A stretch of DNA of 64,000 nt from Nomia melanderi. Lineage: Eukaryota; Arthropoda; Insecta; Hymenoptera; Halictidae. The notes beneath the pieces are model-generated. The model was not told the origin of the DNA and ran no database searches. It was given only the letters and a program-made list of their open reading frames with translations. Both the position numbers and the translations under genes were made by a program. Below are positions 1 to 11,289 of this stretch, piece after piece. Within the stretch, counting starts at the first letter, position 1. Each line of letters opens with the position of its first letter. The stretch spans positions 13,357,501 to 13,421,500 of the forward strand of contig NC_135007.1 of NCBI RefSeq assembly GCF_051020985.1, written 5' to 3'.

Positions 1-3000
1 ATTGGAATGAATTTAATGAAGGGAGAGGAAGAGCGAGTCTTCCCCGGGGAGCGCTCGTCGTGGGTTTCGCTGCGTGGCAGGCAAGAAATGGAAGGAATTA
101 CGACGGGCAGGCCGCGTTTGCATGCGAGCGAGCATTCTGAGAATTTCTCGCATCGTCTGTACACGTGTACGCCGGCGTGTAAGTTTGCATGTACGCTTGT
201 AATATCGGCAAACGAAATCTCGCCGCGGCTTCCTACGAGAGACAGGTACACGCGTAGCCACGACCGGAGTGTATTCACCTGGCGGCGTCGTTACCTGACA
301 CATACTTCGTGCCTAATCACGGGATTGTCTGGGCACCTCCGCGCTGATTCAACGAATCGTAGGGATGAGCAATTGAGATATCTCCGCGGAAGATCCATAT
401 TCACAGAATTATCAAGATGGAAATATAAAAACCGGTTTGACTTTCAAGGGAGCCGTTTCATTTCGCCGTTCTTTATCGCGCAGCTGCTCTAATAACGAGC
501 AATTATTCTTTGCAACTTAATTTCTGCTGTCGATGGGACCTTTCGGAGCGATCGTGCGGTTTATTGCGTGAACAACACTTGTAACTTGTCCCTTAACATC
601 CACGTTTCCTGCAAATTATCATCGTTATCCTCACACGTTGAATCTAAATTTCATTCGAGGCAAGCGATTACCGAAGAGATCGAACAATGTTCCGATCCAG
701 AAAGATATAACCGCTAAATGAATCAAGGAATACTTAAAACACCGTTGCACCGTCTATTGCAATGAACGCTGATAATAATAATCCAGCGGCGCGAACGCGA
801 ACCGCATTTGAATCCACGTAAATTTGTTTAGACCTGCTTTCGCGTGGGCGGCACGTCCCCGGGCCCGTGCACGTTTTAAAGGAAGACGCGGCGACAAAAC
901 GCTTTGCAGAATCAGAGTGCAGCCAGGCCAAGATAGAATAGGGTAATTTGGGGTTGGTACGGCCGCGGAATCTGAAACGAGGTCAGCCGCCCCGTCGTCT
1001 CTTCGCCGCCGCCCTAGAGTCCTGCACGGCCAATTTCACCATTGCAAAAGGTACCGAGCACAATGCCTCGCCTGGCCGTTGCCTCGGGACACGCGGAGGA
1101 ACGCCTGTCGCGTGTACCACCGGCTCACACGTGACCCCGTTGCGACTGGCTACGCTGTCGATCAAACATCCCCCTTATCGTCATCGCGAACTTCACCTGT
1201 TCGAGCGAAATTTTTCGCTCTTTTTGTCTCGCGTCGTCTCCTATCGAATCTAGAATACACGACCTCTTGCCAACGAAGATTAGGGTATCGTCATTTTCAT
1301 TAGAAACTGTCTTCCTAGCTTTCTTAGCTGATGACATTCATATAACAAGTTTCGGGAGGAATCTTTAGAAACGTACTAGACACTTTTGTGTTAGCTAGTC
1401 TTCATCGTCTTTAGCAGGAAATGCGTTCATCTAGCGTTTCTTGATTATTATTCAAATGACCAATTCCTAAAGTGTCTACGAAACTAAAGCCTCTGCTATC
1501 GAATCGGAAGGTATCTTCCAAGTCCTCTAAGTCTAGAACTGAGGGGGTTAACAGGTTAGCGACCGGCCGTCCGGCGCAGCGTATTAACCCAGCGGGAAAC
1601 GCGAAACGGAACCGCGAAGGCGGACGCGCGGACCCTAGTGTTCCGAAGCCCACGGGTCGGCGCGCGTGTTTGCATCAAACGCGTCATATAAATGCGTATT
1701 GGCTGGCAGGCTTAATGGCGAGTGTCGCGCTGAATATACGGCCCACGGCCCACACACCGTGCACCGCGCGCCGGACGGACACACTTGCCGCAATTTTATT
1801 GTCGTGGAAAGAAGCCACTGTGCATAAACGATCGGCCGCTGCTCGCTGACCTCGTACACCTGGCTGGCCATCGCGGCTAGACGCGCAGTCAAACCGTCCA
1901 CGTTCGCCAGCGTCTTCCTGTACGTCACGATATCGCCGATCATTCGGAAACCGGCGGTCACGAGCCATCGAAACGCGATTATTAACGGTAGCCGACTCGA
2001 TTGACGAAGATAACGCACAAAGAACTGAATAACGAACCCGATAACCGGCTAAATACCCGGCGCACGCTCCGATGCCGATTTGCAACCCGGATCCTTCGAC
2101 CGTTTATCGCGCCTCGGTCTGCGCATCGGAGGTAAAACGAGGATAATTTTCAATTTAGCGAGTAAAACGACGCGAACGCGACGTCCCGATGCAACTGGTA
2201 ATCTTTGGTATCTGATGCAACAGCCCGCGCATGAGTTACCGCGGTCTGACACGACAACTTTCGTTGGAAATGCGTTCGATCACGAATTACCGTTCAAAGT
2301 TATACCCTCGCCTGTTACTTTTTAATTCCCCTTTTAATCGAATAATAATGATATTGTTGCAATTATCCGGCCGATCGTTCGTGATGCAACAGATAAACGC
2401 GGAGGTAATTTGGCGAAGCGTTCACCGGAGGAACTCGTATCGAGCGGATCGTTTCGCGTGCGTAAAGAGAGAAAGGTTCAACCATCGCCGTTTCTTCCTG
2501 TCACATCTCATTACCATAATACGGCTCCGTAATTATGACAATTAGCATGGTAATTAAGAAAATTGCCATTCGTCTTGTTTCCGCGCGCAGAAACCCGAGC
2601 CCGATCGTGCCGGCACGGCGTGTACATACGGTACGTGTCCGCTGCGTGTAACCGAACGAACCGCTCATTCTTTCGTTCTTACACGCTCATCGTTCACGTC
2701 CTTCCTCCCGGCGTTCTCTCCTCTGTCACTCTCTCTTTCTCTCGCCCTCCTTCCGTTTCCCTTTATCCTTCTCCCGCCGGTTGGTTCCTGCCTTCGTTCT
2801 GCCAGTCCGCGGCTTTGCATTCAATTAAAGCTTAATTAGTCAAGTCGACTTCCTAATGACGCCGTCTTTCCTCGGTCACGGAGACACACAACGAACGAGC
2901 ACCGGCGATCCGACGTCGCGCTATTGTTCCGCGAGCGACGCTCGAGTCTCTTCTCTCGCGATTCGCCGGTTGGAAACCGTTGGGGCGAACTGCGACGCGG

Positions 3001-3710
3001 TGTCGCTCGTTTGTTTCGGAGATGAGCGGAATACGAGTAGAATGTAATCTTTAAGAGTTTATGGGACACCTGAATGTGTCGAAATTCGTAGAGTGCACGC
3101 GACACGGAAAAGTATGTGAAATATCCACGGTGTGGTGCGTTTTGTAACGTTCGTTAGGGAAAACTATTTTCTATAGTAATTATAGTTTTCTAATTGTTGG
3201 GATCACGTATTGAGGGTAACGATTGTGTAACGTATATTGACGCGAAATTGTTAAGGACAACCTCTATCCAATTTCGTGTATCGAAAGTATTCCGAGATAA
3301 CGTTTAATTGAAACGAAACCATTAAAGGCAGCCTTCGTACGTGTCCTTGCGCAGTCACGCACGTTGCAACGGATGCATTTCTCGCGATATGCACGAAAGT
3401 CTGTCTTCAGAGGCGACTGCTGTCATTCCCGCGTTCCCATGGGTCTCAACTGGGTACCCTAAAAACGCAGTCACGTGTTCGACCGCGATCGGACAATGAC
3501 TGGAAGATGTTCCACCGTGCACGGACTTAATAATCCTCTGTGGGTGGTTCGTTCTTTATACATGGTGTGACCAAACACCTCCAGCGCAAGTTAAAGCCTT
3601 TGATCAACCGTATTATTCTCGATTTAACAACTGCTCTGAACTTTTTCACAAAAATCACTAAAGAATATTTATAGTACTACATCCATTATTTTGAAATCCA
3701 AATAATCTGC

Positions 3711-3756
3711 GTATCTAAAGTCTAATCTAGTCTAACTATCTAGATAATCTAACTCT
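3711..3756. repeat. degenerate TCTAA/TCTAG repeat
   Basis: A short stretch made of variants of TCTAA and TCTAG, including three CTAG tetramers. It is not the canonical insect telomere repeat (TTAGG/CCTAA), so I call it only a local simple repeat. Confidence 0.5.
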
Positions 3757-4900
3757 GAACATCGAGTTCCCTTTATTTCTGCTGCAATTTCCTGTCTACC
3801 ATGTTTCAGGAAATCTGTCTAAAAAAGATAAACAAGAAACCATCGAAGGATCAAAGAAAAAGATTGCCAAAAGGCCAATAGAGGACCGTGAAACGCGTGA
3901 CGAGGGCGCTATAAAATGGCGACCGGACGCGTGGGACCGTTTACCCAGCCGAGGCTGAAATTTGCAAGTTCTGCCGGGCGAAGGTTTTATTGGTGCCGGC
4001 GTGTACCGCGGACCGTGACTAAAAGGGACTAACGCGATGCTCGGTAGTCGATCGTGCAACGAGTTTAGCCACCGTCCTTTATTGCGAACGCTGGGTTTTA
4101 ATTGCAGGAACCCCTCTCGAAACTTTTCCCTCACTCCCGCGTCCCATGGCGGCGCAGCACCGCCGCGCCGAGAGTTTTTTCTCCCTTTAACTCTGGCCCG
4201 TGACGAAAGGGGGTAACGCGAATCGGGTATCGGGCCGTTTGGAAGTCGATCGGCCGGCGTTTAACGACTCCTGCGCTTGTTCCTCATTCCAGAATTAATC
4301 GCGGATAATACGAAGATAATTCCGGCCAGGTCGCGAGCGGGCGGGACGAGTAAATATTTAACGGTGACGCGAACGCGGCCGTTGCACGTAAGGGTGGCTG
4401 CGTGATCGAGGGTCACGCCGGGTCGAGCCAGCCGTACGCTACGGAAATTCCACGGTACGAATGCCGTCGAGGCGAGAAACGTTTCGCGATTAACGAAGTA
4501 CGCGTCGCTCGGCGTACATTGTACCCGGCTCGAAGGAACTCCAGTGGAGAGCGTGAAATATTCACCCGGCCACGCTCCAACAAAAGCGTTAAACGTTACC
4601 GTTCAGCTGATTATACGAGAGCACCGCGTGGTTCGATAACGAATATCGCTATGCATATATGCGCGAGAGGGAGAGACAAGGGAACAATTACACGAGGCCC
4701 GGGTATCGATCAAAGGATCAATTACGAGATAAACGCGCAACGGTTACCGCAACATATAATTTTTCATTAATTAAACGAATAATACACGGCCCTCTGTGAA
4801 GCGAGCGAATTCATTATCGTCCCCGGGGGTACGCGCGGAATCGCGGCCGGCATTAACGGGAAACTTCGCCGAGTCGGCTGCTCGTTCGCCGTTCGAGCGC

Positions 4901-4919
4901 GGGGGGGGGGGGGGGGGGG
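4901..4919 (+). repeat. uninterrupted G19 homopolymer
   Basis: Nineteen consecutive G residues on the + strand, set in GC-rich DNA. A run of this length can fold into a G-quadruplex and is prone to length error in sequencing and assembly. It breaks several overlapping open frames, which are therefore unreliable. Confidence 0.95.
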
Positions 4920-6782
4920 CCGACGAATGCAAACGCGGGGCCGAGACAATCGCGGCCCGGGCTTGTGAACGGCCGGCAAATGAGTAACCGTGATCGTTCC
5001 CCCGTGGTATATGGGCCTCGTAACCATAGCTCATTTCATACCTGAAGCGAGAGAAGTGGCAGGGGAGGAGGACGGGGCGCAAGAACGGACCAGCGACGAG
5101 AGAACTCGTCGAACTCGATGCGTGGCAGATTCGGTTCTCCAATCTTCGGGGCCCCCGTGCGCGAGCGAGCAGGACGGACGATGGAAGACGGAGGAGGAGG
5201 GTGAACACTTTCGGCCTCTTCAGACGCTCGCCGCCGCGCATCGAACTGTCCGTGCAAATTTCAATTTTAACTGCTAATCTGCCAGCTAATAGCCCCCTGT
5301 GCTCTCCGTCGTCCTCCTGCCCGTCCGTATTCCCTCCATCAACGACGACCCCCGTTCTCAATACCCGACCTTCCTCGCCTCCGCGAGTTTTTCTCTTTGC
5401 GAGGGCCCCGCCGCGCGGACCGGTGAACGTTGTGTCCCCGTACACGCTGCCAACTTTCTCACAGCCGGTACGCCTTGCGATTCCACCGCGACCCTTCCAC
5501 TTAAACACTGACAGCGACGGGGGCAGGGAGAACGAGGGGCTAGACGCGCTTTATTACGACCAGCGATTGCTTCGTGCGCACTCCGTGGACATATCGAACA
5601 TTACGCCGGTACTCGGATTCCAGGGGTTGAACGGGGGTTACCGCTGAGATAATTGGGGGTTCCGGTGAACGGGAACGGTCTCAGGAGTTTTTGAGAGTCT
5701 TCGGTTCACTCGGAGACCGAGCTTTCTTGCTTATTAAACGCGGAGTGGAACGTGGAACGATCTTTCATCGTTTCACCGATGCTTCCTTTGAAATGCGAGT
5801 TGCTTTGATTAGAACTGTTGCTAGTAAATGGAACTGTTACAGAATTCCGTATTCTTAGTAACATTTGCAGAGGTTCCAGGGGTTGAAGATGCTAAGAGTG
5901 TACCACGAAAATGGTAGTTCTCAGTGACACCGTAAGCTTGACAAGGAATTCTAGCTGTTTAAGGTAGGCATTCGTGTTCCCAATGAGTATATCCTATTAC
6001 AAGGTATCCCAAGTAGCTCTTGCTATTAATTTATACGAATCATTTGCAAACGAAAGAATACCAAGAAACGTCAGGCAGGAATTCACTTTATTTCACCGTG
6101 ATTCAAATGCAACCAACCCGATCCCAAAGCGAGCCGTCCGGACGAGAAACCCATTAACGCGATCAGCCGTCCCGGTTAATCCGCACACGGGCGCTGCACA
6201 ATGCATCCCATTAGATGTCCGTGCGCAGCGGTAACTTCAATTGATCGATCCAGCAGCTCGGATGCATTACGCAAAGCGTGCCGCGCGACCCGCCCACGCA
6301 TCTCGTCAGCTAATTATCTAATAAAACGACGCCGGCTCCGTGTCGGGACGAGTCGCCGGGCGTCCGCGCGGCTCCCAGCCTCGCCGGACCCGCGGCCAGA
6401 GGTCGCGGGGAGTCGCAATACCATTAAGGAATGCATTATGCCCGGTTCGGCTCATTGTATTCAGATAGCCGGGCCCTCCGATAGTTAGACGGGAGTAGCC
6501 TGTAGGCAGAAGGGCTGACGATGCGAGAGAGCCCTTATTTGCCATTCATAGAGGCCCCGCGAGAACGCGCTCTCGTGGCTCGCGTGTTACACCCACGACG
6601 TCGATTTTTCCTGCGAGGACTACTTCCTTGATACCATGGACCGAATGGACGCTGTGATTTGCGATCCCGTGCGCTAAACAACCGGCCAGTTCCTACTATT
6701 GCTATTCTAATGGCTGGGATACTAATGTAACTCTGGGTACTTCTGTTTCTTGAGCTACCTTACAGGGACTTCACACATTGCC

Positions 6783-6847
6783 GCAAACTATGGCTATAGC
6801 CGTCCATTTCTTGGTGATATGTAGGCAAATTATGGCTATAACCGCCC
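6783..6847. repeat. two direct copies of a 23-bp GGCTATAGCC-type motif
   Basis: Copies at 6783-6805 and 6825-6847 match at 20 of 23 positions (core GCAAAYTATGGCTATARCCG). The first copy contains the perfect 10-bp palindrome GGCTATAGCC; in the second the palindrome has decayed by one base. The pair lies directly upstream of the TTAA element at 6860. Confidence 0.7.
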
Positions 6848-6859
6848 TGCATACTTTCA

Positions 6860-7054
6860 TTAACACGTTCAATTGCCATGTACAATTGCTGCAATTTCCC
6901 CGATTAAACGATGATTTGAAAACATTTCTATATTTAAATAATGCTATCTAATGTGATGATAATAACAATGCAATTCAATGGAATAATTGAATATTATTTC
7001 TTTTTCATTTCGCATATTCCACGACTTAAAATCGTGCGACATTCAACGTGTTAA
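6860..7054. mobile_element. TTAA-flanked MITE, 195 bp (piggyBac-type ends)
   Basis: The left end reads TTAACACGTTCAAT and the right end, reverse complemented, reads TTAACACGTTGAAT, so the terminal inverted repeats match at 13 of 14 positions. Both ends carry TTAA, the target duplicated by piggyBac-superfamily elements. The interior is AT-rich and has no transposase frame, so if mobile it was non-autonomous. The superfamily assignment is inferred from the TTAA and TIR layout only. Confidence 0.6.
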
Positions 7055-7737
7055 TAAAAAGAGTATTATTAGTACGCATTTGTTTGTTTATTCTTCAGTG
7101 ATGCATTGAACAAGAGTGACGTAACAGTCTAGGTAACATGTAAATTAAATTTATGTGGGATTTTTCATGATCTGAACAAGTCAGAACAAAGGATTTTAAA
7201 AAAAACTGCGATTCTGGGCACGATTTTATAACTAAAAGTGTGCGGCAATGGGTTGAGAATAAAGTTGAGGGGATTGTTGTGATTTAGGGTTTGTATTGTT
7301 CTTTTGAATTACTGATCACTGATGCGCAGTTGGTTTGATATATGGCGGTTGAAAAGTTAACCTATAAATTGGGACACGTGGGATAACAATGTTACAGTTC
7401 GATGTACATAAGTAACAGTATGCATTGTTTGAACAATAAATGTGTTAGTTTGTACTGGATTATTATAGAACAGTTGACAGTCTCAAAGTATTGCTGGAAA
7501 GAATTGTTAAAGACACGGTGATGCGCTTACCTTAACGCTTTTGGTAGGTGCCTTTATAGGTGCCTTTCAGAGATCTGCTACAACAGTTACTTGACGACGT
7601 ATTGTACCTCAAATGGACACAACTGTCTATGATAATTTGAAGATTTCTTGGCTCAAGTCCGAAATTTCTGACGCACAATAATAACAACACATTCTTCGCT
7701 TAATTGAGGGACACAAACGACCGCTTCCTCTTCACGC

Positions 7738-7824
7738 GCCGCCATGTTGGTCAAGTAGTCACGTGACGCGACTTCGAGAACCAAATTCAAATATTTCGAT
7801 ATTAGATATTCTTACGTCACGTGA
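7738..7824 (+). promoter_or_regulatory. candidate promoter: YY1/Pho-type site plus two GTCACGTGA boxes
   Basis: GCCGCCATGTTGG at 7738-7750 is the reverse complement of a YY1/Pleiohomeotic-type ATGGCGGC site. A perfect 10-bp palindrome GTCACGTGAC lies at 7758-7767 and a second GTCACGTGA at 7816-7824; both contain the E-box CACGTG bound by bHLH-zip factors such as USF, Max or Mitf. Another CACGTG lies upstream near 7375. Within about 150 bp downstream there is a short ATG frame and then a consensus splice donor, so the cluster is placed like a core promoter for a rightward transcript. No TATA box is evident. Confidence 0.45.
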
Positions 7825-7838
7825 TCATAGAAATTAAT

Positions 7839-7978
7839 ATGGCTGCAGTGTTAGTTGGCGCGCGTTTTGTGCTCTTCAATTAAGTGAATAAAATATTGTT
7901 ATTACTGCGCGCAAGTGTTTCAAAGTTGTTCCAGTGAATCGTCTAATAAATTTGAACCAGGACGACATTTGTTTGAAG
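7839..7978 (+). ncRNA. putative first exon of a short spliced transcript
   Basis: Inferred from position between the CACGTG cluster and a good donor (TTGAAG|GTAAAAG, exon end 7978). It opens with a 14-codon ATG frame (7839, MAAVLVGARFVLFN then stop), which would act as a leader peptide if translated. The frame that joins exon 2 in phase 0 is open from an in-frame TAA near 7890 to 7978 but lacks ATG. The true 5' end is unknown. Non-coding and 5'UTR interpretations are equally possible. Confidence 0.3.
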
Positions 7979-8114
7979 GTAAAAGTTTAAAAATATTCTA
8001 TCTATCAGTTGAAAATCTTGAAGCATCTCTGCAGTGCCTTTAACGGCATTTTCCCATAACCATTCACACGTGTTAATATCTTTGTTCTTAATCTATAACT
8101 TTATTAATTTACAG

Positions 8115-8237
8115 TTTTGTGATAGAAGAACTATTCCATCGCAGCAAACTTGGGTTTTGAACCGGCAGCTGTTTCCAAGGGAAGAGACAATGAAGATCTA
8201 CAGGAAGTTCCAGAACGTTCCTGTGAACCACTTCAAG
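8115..8237 (+). other. putative internal exon, 123 bp, with strong splice sites
   Basis: The exon is bounded by AATTTACAG| and by CTTCAAG|GTAAGT, the latter a full consensus donor. Its length is exactly 41 codons, and two of its three frames are open throughout. In the frame continuous with exon 1 there is an ATG at 8190 (context GACAATGA) starting MKIYRKFQNVPVNHFK. Joined to an acceptor at 8325 (TTTCCCATTAG|), the frame runs on for 17 codons to TAG at 8377-8379, giving a 33-residue, strongly basic product. I recognise no protein family. A non-coding RNA, or a longer gene with further exons, remains possible. Confidence 0.35.
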
Positions 8238-8325
8238 GTAAGTCTCAACATTTTAATAACTTCTTTCCTATAAGATATTTAAACTATATGCTTACTATAT
8301 TCATTATCTTTTACTTTCCCATTAG

Positions 8326-8379
8326 TATAGGCTTATTATACACAGTCAAAAATCCAACTTCAAAATCAGCATGATTTAG
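8326..8379 (+). other. putative third exon, end of short frame
   Basis: The acceptor is a T/C-rich tract ending in CATTAG at 8325. Read in phase with the previous candidate exon it gives YRLIIHSQKSNFKISMI and then TAG. No AATAAA signal is obvious close downstream, so the 3' end is not defined. This exon is weaker than the 123-bp exon before it. Confidence 0.22.
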
Positions 8380-8636
8380 AGGTTAACAATTAGAAATCAG
8401 TATTCACAATACCATAGCTCATACACAAGCCACAGTGAGAGGTTAAAAATCATAATTACAGAAACTCTGAGGCACTGCAAGTATAATTCACTTAAAAGAC
8501 AGTTATATCGCTAACAACTCGATAGAGCGCAATCCTAAATGAAAAAAAATGTTTAGTATCGCAACGCACATTAAAAAACATATATCAAAAAAGTAATTAT
8601 TTTTCCGTAATATCAAGCATAAAAGTCAGAACCCGT

Positions 8637-8700
8637 TAATCTCCGGCGGTGCCATTAATCCGCGGCGTTTTATTTGTAATCTCTCCGCGGTATCATTAAT
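8637..8700. promoter_or_regulatory. four TAAT homeodomain-type cores at about 20-bp spacing
   Basis: TAAT cores start at 8637, 8656, 8677 and 8697, giving steps of 19, 21 and 20 bp. The first three are followed by C (TAATCT, TAATCC, TAATCT), the pattern favoured by K50 homeodomains such as Otd/Bicoid, and each of these three is followed by a CCGCGG-like block. The even phasing puts the cores on one face of the helix. Function is inferred. Confidence 0.4.
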
Positions 8701-8759
8701 GAGAGTAAAAGCACGGAAGATACTCGCGTCGATTGCTATAGTTTCCCGTGACTACCGTC

Positions 8760-11050
8760 CGCGTAAATTGATCCATTAATTCCCCCCCACGACGCTTTCG
8801 CCCCCCGGCCGCCGGCTATTTTCCTGTTCCGGTTCTCTTTTCCCGATAACTTCTGTCGCCCGACATGATTAATACCCAAATTAGGAAAAAATTGCCGTCC
8901 GTTCGGCAAACTCTCTGCGAGAGCAACGGGAGGGGGCGAGCGCGACCGTGTCCAAGTGGGGGTTGGCCGGTCGCTGAGGGTGGCAAACTTTCGCCCATAA
9001 AGACTCGGCTGTCAATTCATCTTTCCTATATATATTTCACGTCAAAATATTGCAATAAATCATCGGACTCGCGACGAATAAGAGAGAACGAAGGTCGGAG
9101 GGCGACGGAGAGAAGAGGAACGCGCGAGTCCGCGGCCGGCAACGAGGGCGACGTCCTTTCCGCAAAGAAGAATATTAATCTTTGCGTTGATAATGCACTG
9201 GGAAAAATGCTCCCGCTATTTATGCAGTCCTTGAGAAAGAGGGAAATAAATGGTGAACGCATCCTTGACTAAGATTTATGGTCTCAAGCGCGTGGAACCT
9301 TATTTAGCCAGTTAGAAATTAACTTTCAGCGCAGTCCTCCTCGCGGAGAGCAGCCTCCGCTGAACAATCTGAGAACTGTTACCCTTCGTTTTGTTCATTT
9401 AGATCTGATAACCGTTGACGAGAGGAGATAAGGGAAACATAAAGTGTATTTAGGAACTGTAATTCATTTTCTACCGTCCTTATTTTCCTCCTTCTGCAAC
9501 AATAATCGTTCCATCGAAGATCTCCGAGATTTCTCTTTAATAATCTCGCCAGAGGAAAAGGGCGATCAGCGCCCAAGATGAAACAGCCGGTAATACGCAC
9601 CGAAACGAAGTTACTAGCCCGAAAATCGTCGGTCAAAGGGAAGCTGGCAAACGAGTAGAACAATTATCCGCGTTCCGAGTTTTCGCGTTCGGACAAAGAG
9701 TAGACGAGCCCGGATGAAAGGCGCTGCATCGAGATAACGAAGGGAAAGGACGCGATAAGGTGAAAGTGGAGCGCACGGAAACCCGCCCTTCTACTCATTT
9801 CAATTCCCGTGGCCAGGGGAGGAAGGACGTGGCTCGTGATCGCTCCGCTTTTTGGAAATTAAGAGCCTAATGCGACCAACTGTCGCTGGTGGAAACGGGG
9901 AAAAAGAGAGCGAAGAGACGCGGGGTGAAAGTTCGCAAAAAAGAGGACCGTCCCGTGCGCAACGCGTCGAATAAAGGTCCGAGTTTTTTTTTGGCTTCCA
10001 TAGGGGAGATTGGTATTTGCATAAGCGGTGCTCGAGGATCCGTAACGAATCGACGCTGAGATCACGATTCGTTTGCGTTCGATGATCTTTCACGGGATAG
10101 GGGGCGCGATCATTCTTCCTTCATGGAGTATTTAACCCCCTTTGATTTATCGCCGGACTTTTTGCTTGTATATTTGTGTACTCAGGACACCAAGGCTCAT
10201 TGGCTCTCAGATAAATTATCATCGTGAATAGAGGCGCATTCTTTTTATCCAAACAATAATAACTTTCGTGGGACATTTATTCTCTAGATAGAACGTTTCA
10301 AAAGATGAATTACGAAATAGAGAATATCAACTGATCCCTAAAATTTCTAGAAAATTTCTAACGTTTCCAATGAAGAAATAAACACAGGAATTTCAGTTCG
10401 ATAAGCCGGCAAATGAATTATCTTGTAGCGTTCTTGTTCTCTGTTCGAACAAAATGGCGTCGAGTCTGCGAGATCACTGTTTCATTAATACGCATCGTAA
10501 AGACCGATAAACGTCTACTTTTTTCCGGAGTTTCGAGTTTGCATCGGTTACCAATAATCAATTTCGACGGCGCACCACCCCCGGCGGATTCGATGTGGAC
10601 CCCATTCCTATTTCACTGGGAACGATCGTCGGGAATCGGTCGCGTCCTGACAACGACGGTTTATATCTCGCGTTAATGCGTACGCGACACGCGAGCCGTA
10701 ACGGCCATATTCGTAACGCCGCGCTCCTTTTTCTCGTGGATCTCGTTTCATGGAAGTCGGACGTGTATCGGCTCGACGCTTAACATTCGTCCTCGGGGCG
10801 CAGGATTTGTTTCCGTGGTCCTGAAACCTGAGCAGCGATCGCGAAATATTGAAGCAACATTTATTAGAAGCCGACTTGAATTTATTAAACTACAATCGCG
10901 CCTGGGAAACACGTACTACTGCGCTCATAATTGTGATAATATTATACCTCCTCGCGAACGAAACAGAAAGTTTGAACATTGGTTAAATCAAATTATCAAT
11001 TACACCTTCACTAAATCCTTTATGAAATCAAATCTTTATTAAGTTAATAC
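8760..11050. other. non-coding, no gene recognised
   Basis: GC-rich and AT-rich blocks alternate. Open frames here (for example around 8865-9272 and 10413-10676) have no ATG context, domain or splice pattern that supports a gene. Confidence 0.55.
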
Positions 11051-11053
11051 TTG

Positions 11054-11288
11054 TTCACCCTTTGCACACGAAAGTTTTCCACCAGAAATATTCAATACTT
11101 CCTAATGAGATACATACGACGTTAAAATTCAACGATAATTCACATAAATCAACGAACAGAACTACTTTATTTCAATGTTCAAATACTGGTGCATTACACA
11201 AAGTTAAATATTAAATACTAAACTTTGTAATTTTCCTGTATCAAATCAAGTAGTAACTGAAACTCGCCTCTCGACTGCAAACGATTGA
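11054..11288. mobile_element. degenerate MITE, 235 bp, member of the CCCTTTGCACTC family
   Basis: The left end TTCACCCTTTGCACACG and the right end, reverse complemented, TCAATCGTTTGCAGTCG agree at 11 of 17 positions; the terminal TTAA is decayed at both ends. Near the right end, 11221-11243 matches 31451-31473 in the element at 31280 at 20 of 23 bases (AACTTTRTAAYTTTSCTGTA core). This shows common descent better than the worn termini do. No coding capacity. Confidence 0.55.
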
Positions 11289-11289
11289 A

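Larger units (their letters stand above)
1..6775. other. non-coding flank, no gene recognised
   Basis: I see no exon with a credible protein and splice signals here. Open frames exist on both strands, but they coincide with GC-rich, stop-poor DNA and their translations are arginine/serine/proline-rich without domains. The stretch holds a G19 run at 4901-4919, a short degenerate TCTAA-type repeat at 3711-3756 and a 14-bp direct repeat (TTCCAGGGGTTGAA at 5618-5631 and 5874-5887). It alternates between GC-rich blocks and AT-richer blocks such as 3050-3750 and 5700-6100. Confidence 0.6.

Noticed and set aside
4771..5508. 245-codon minus-strand open frame
   Set aside because: It runs through the G19/C19 homopolymer (a polyproline artefact), overlaps + strand frames of similar length, and has no recognisable domain.
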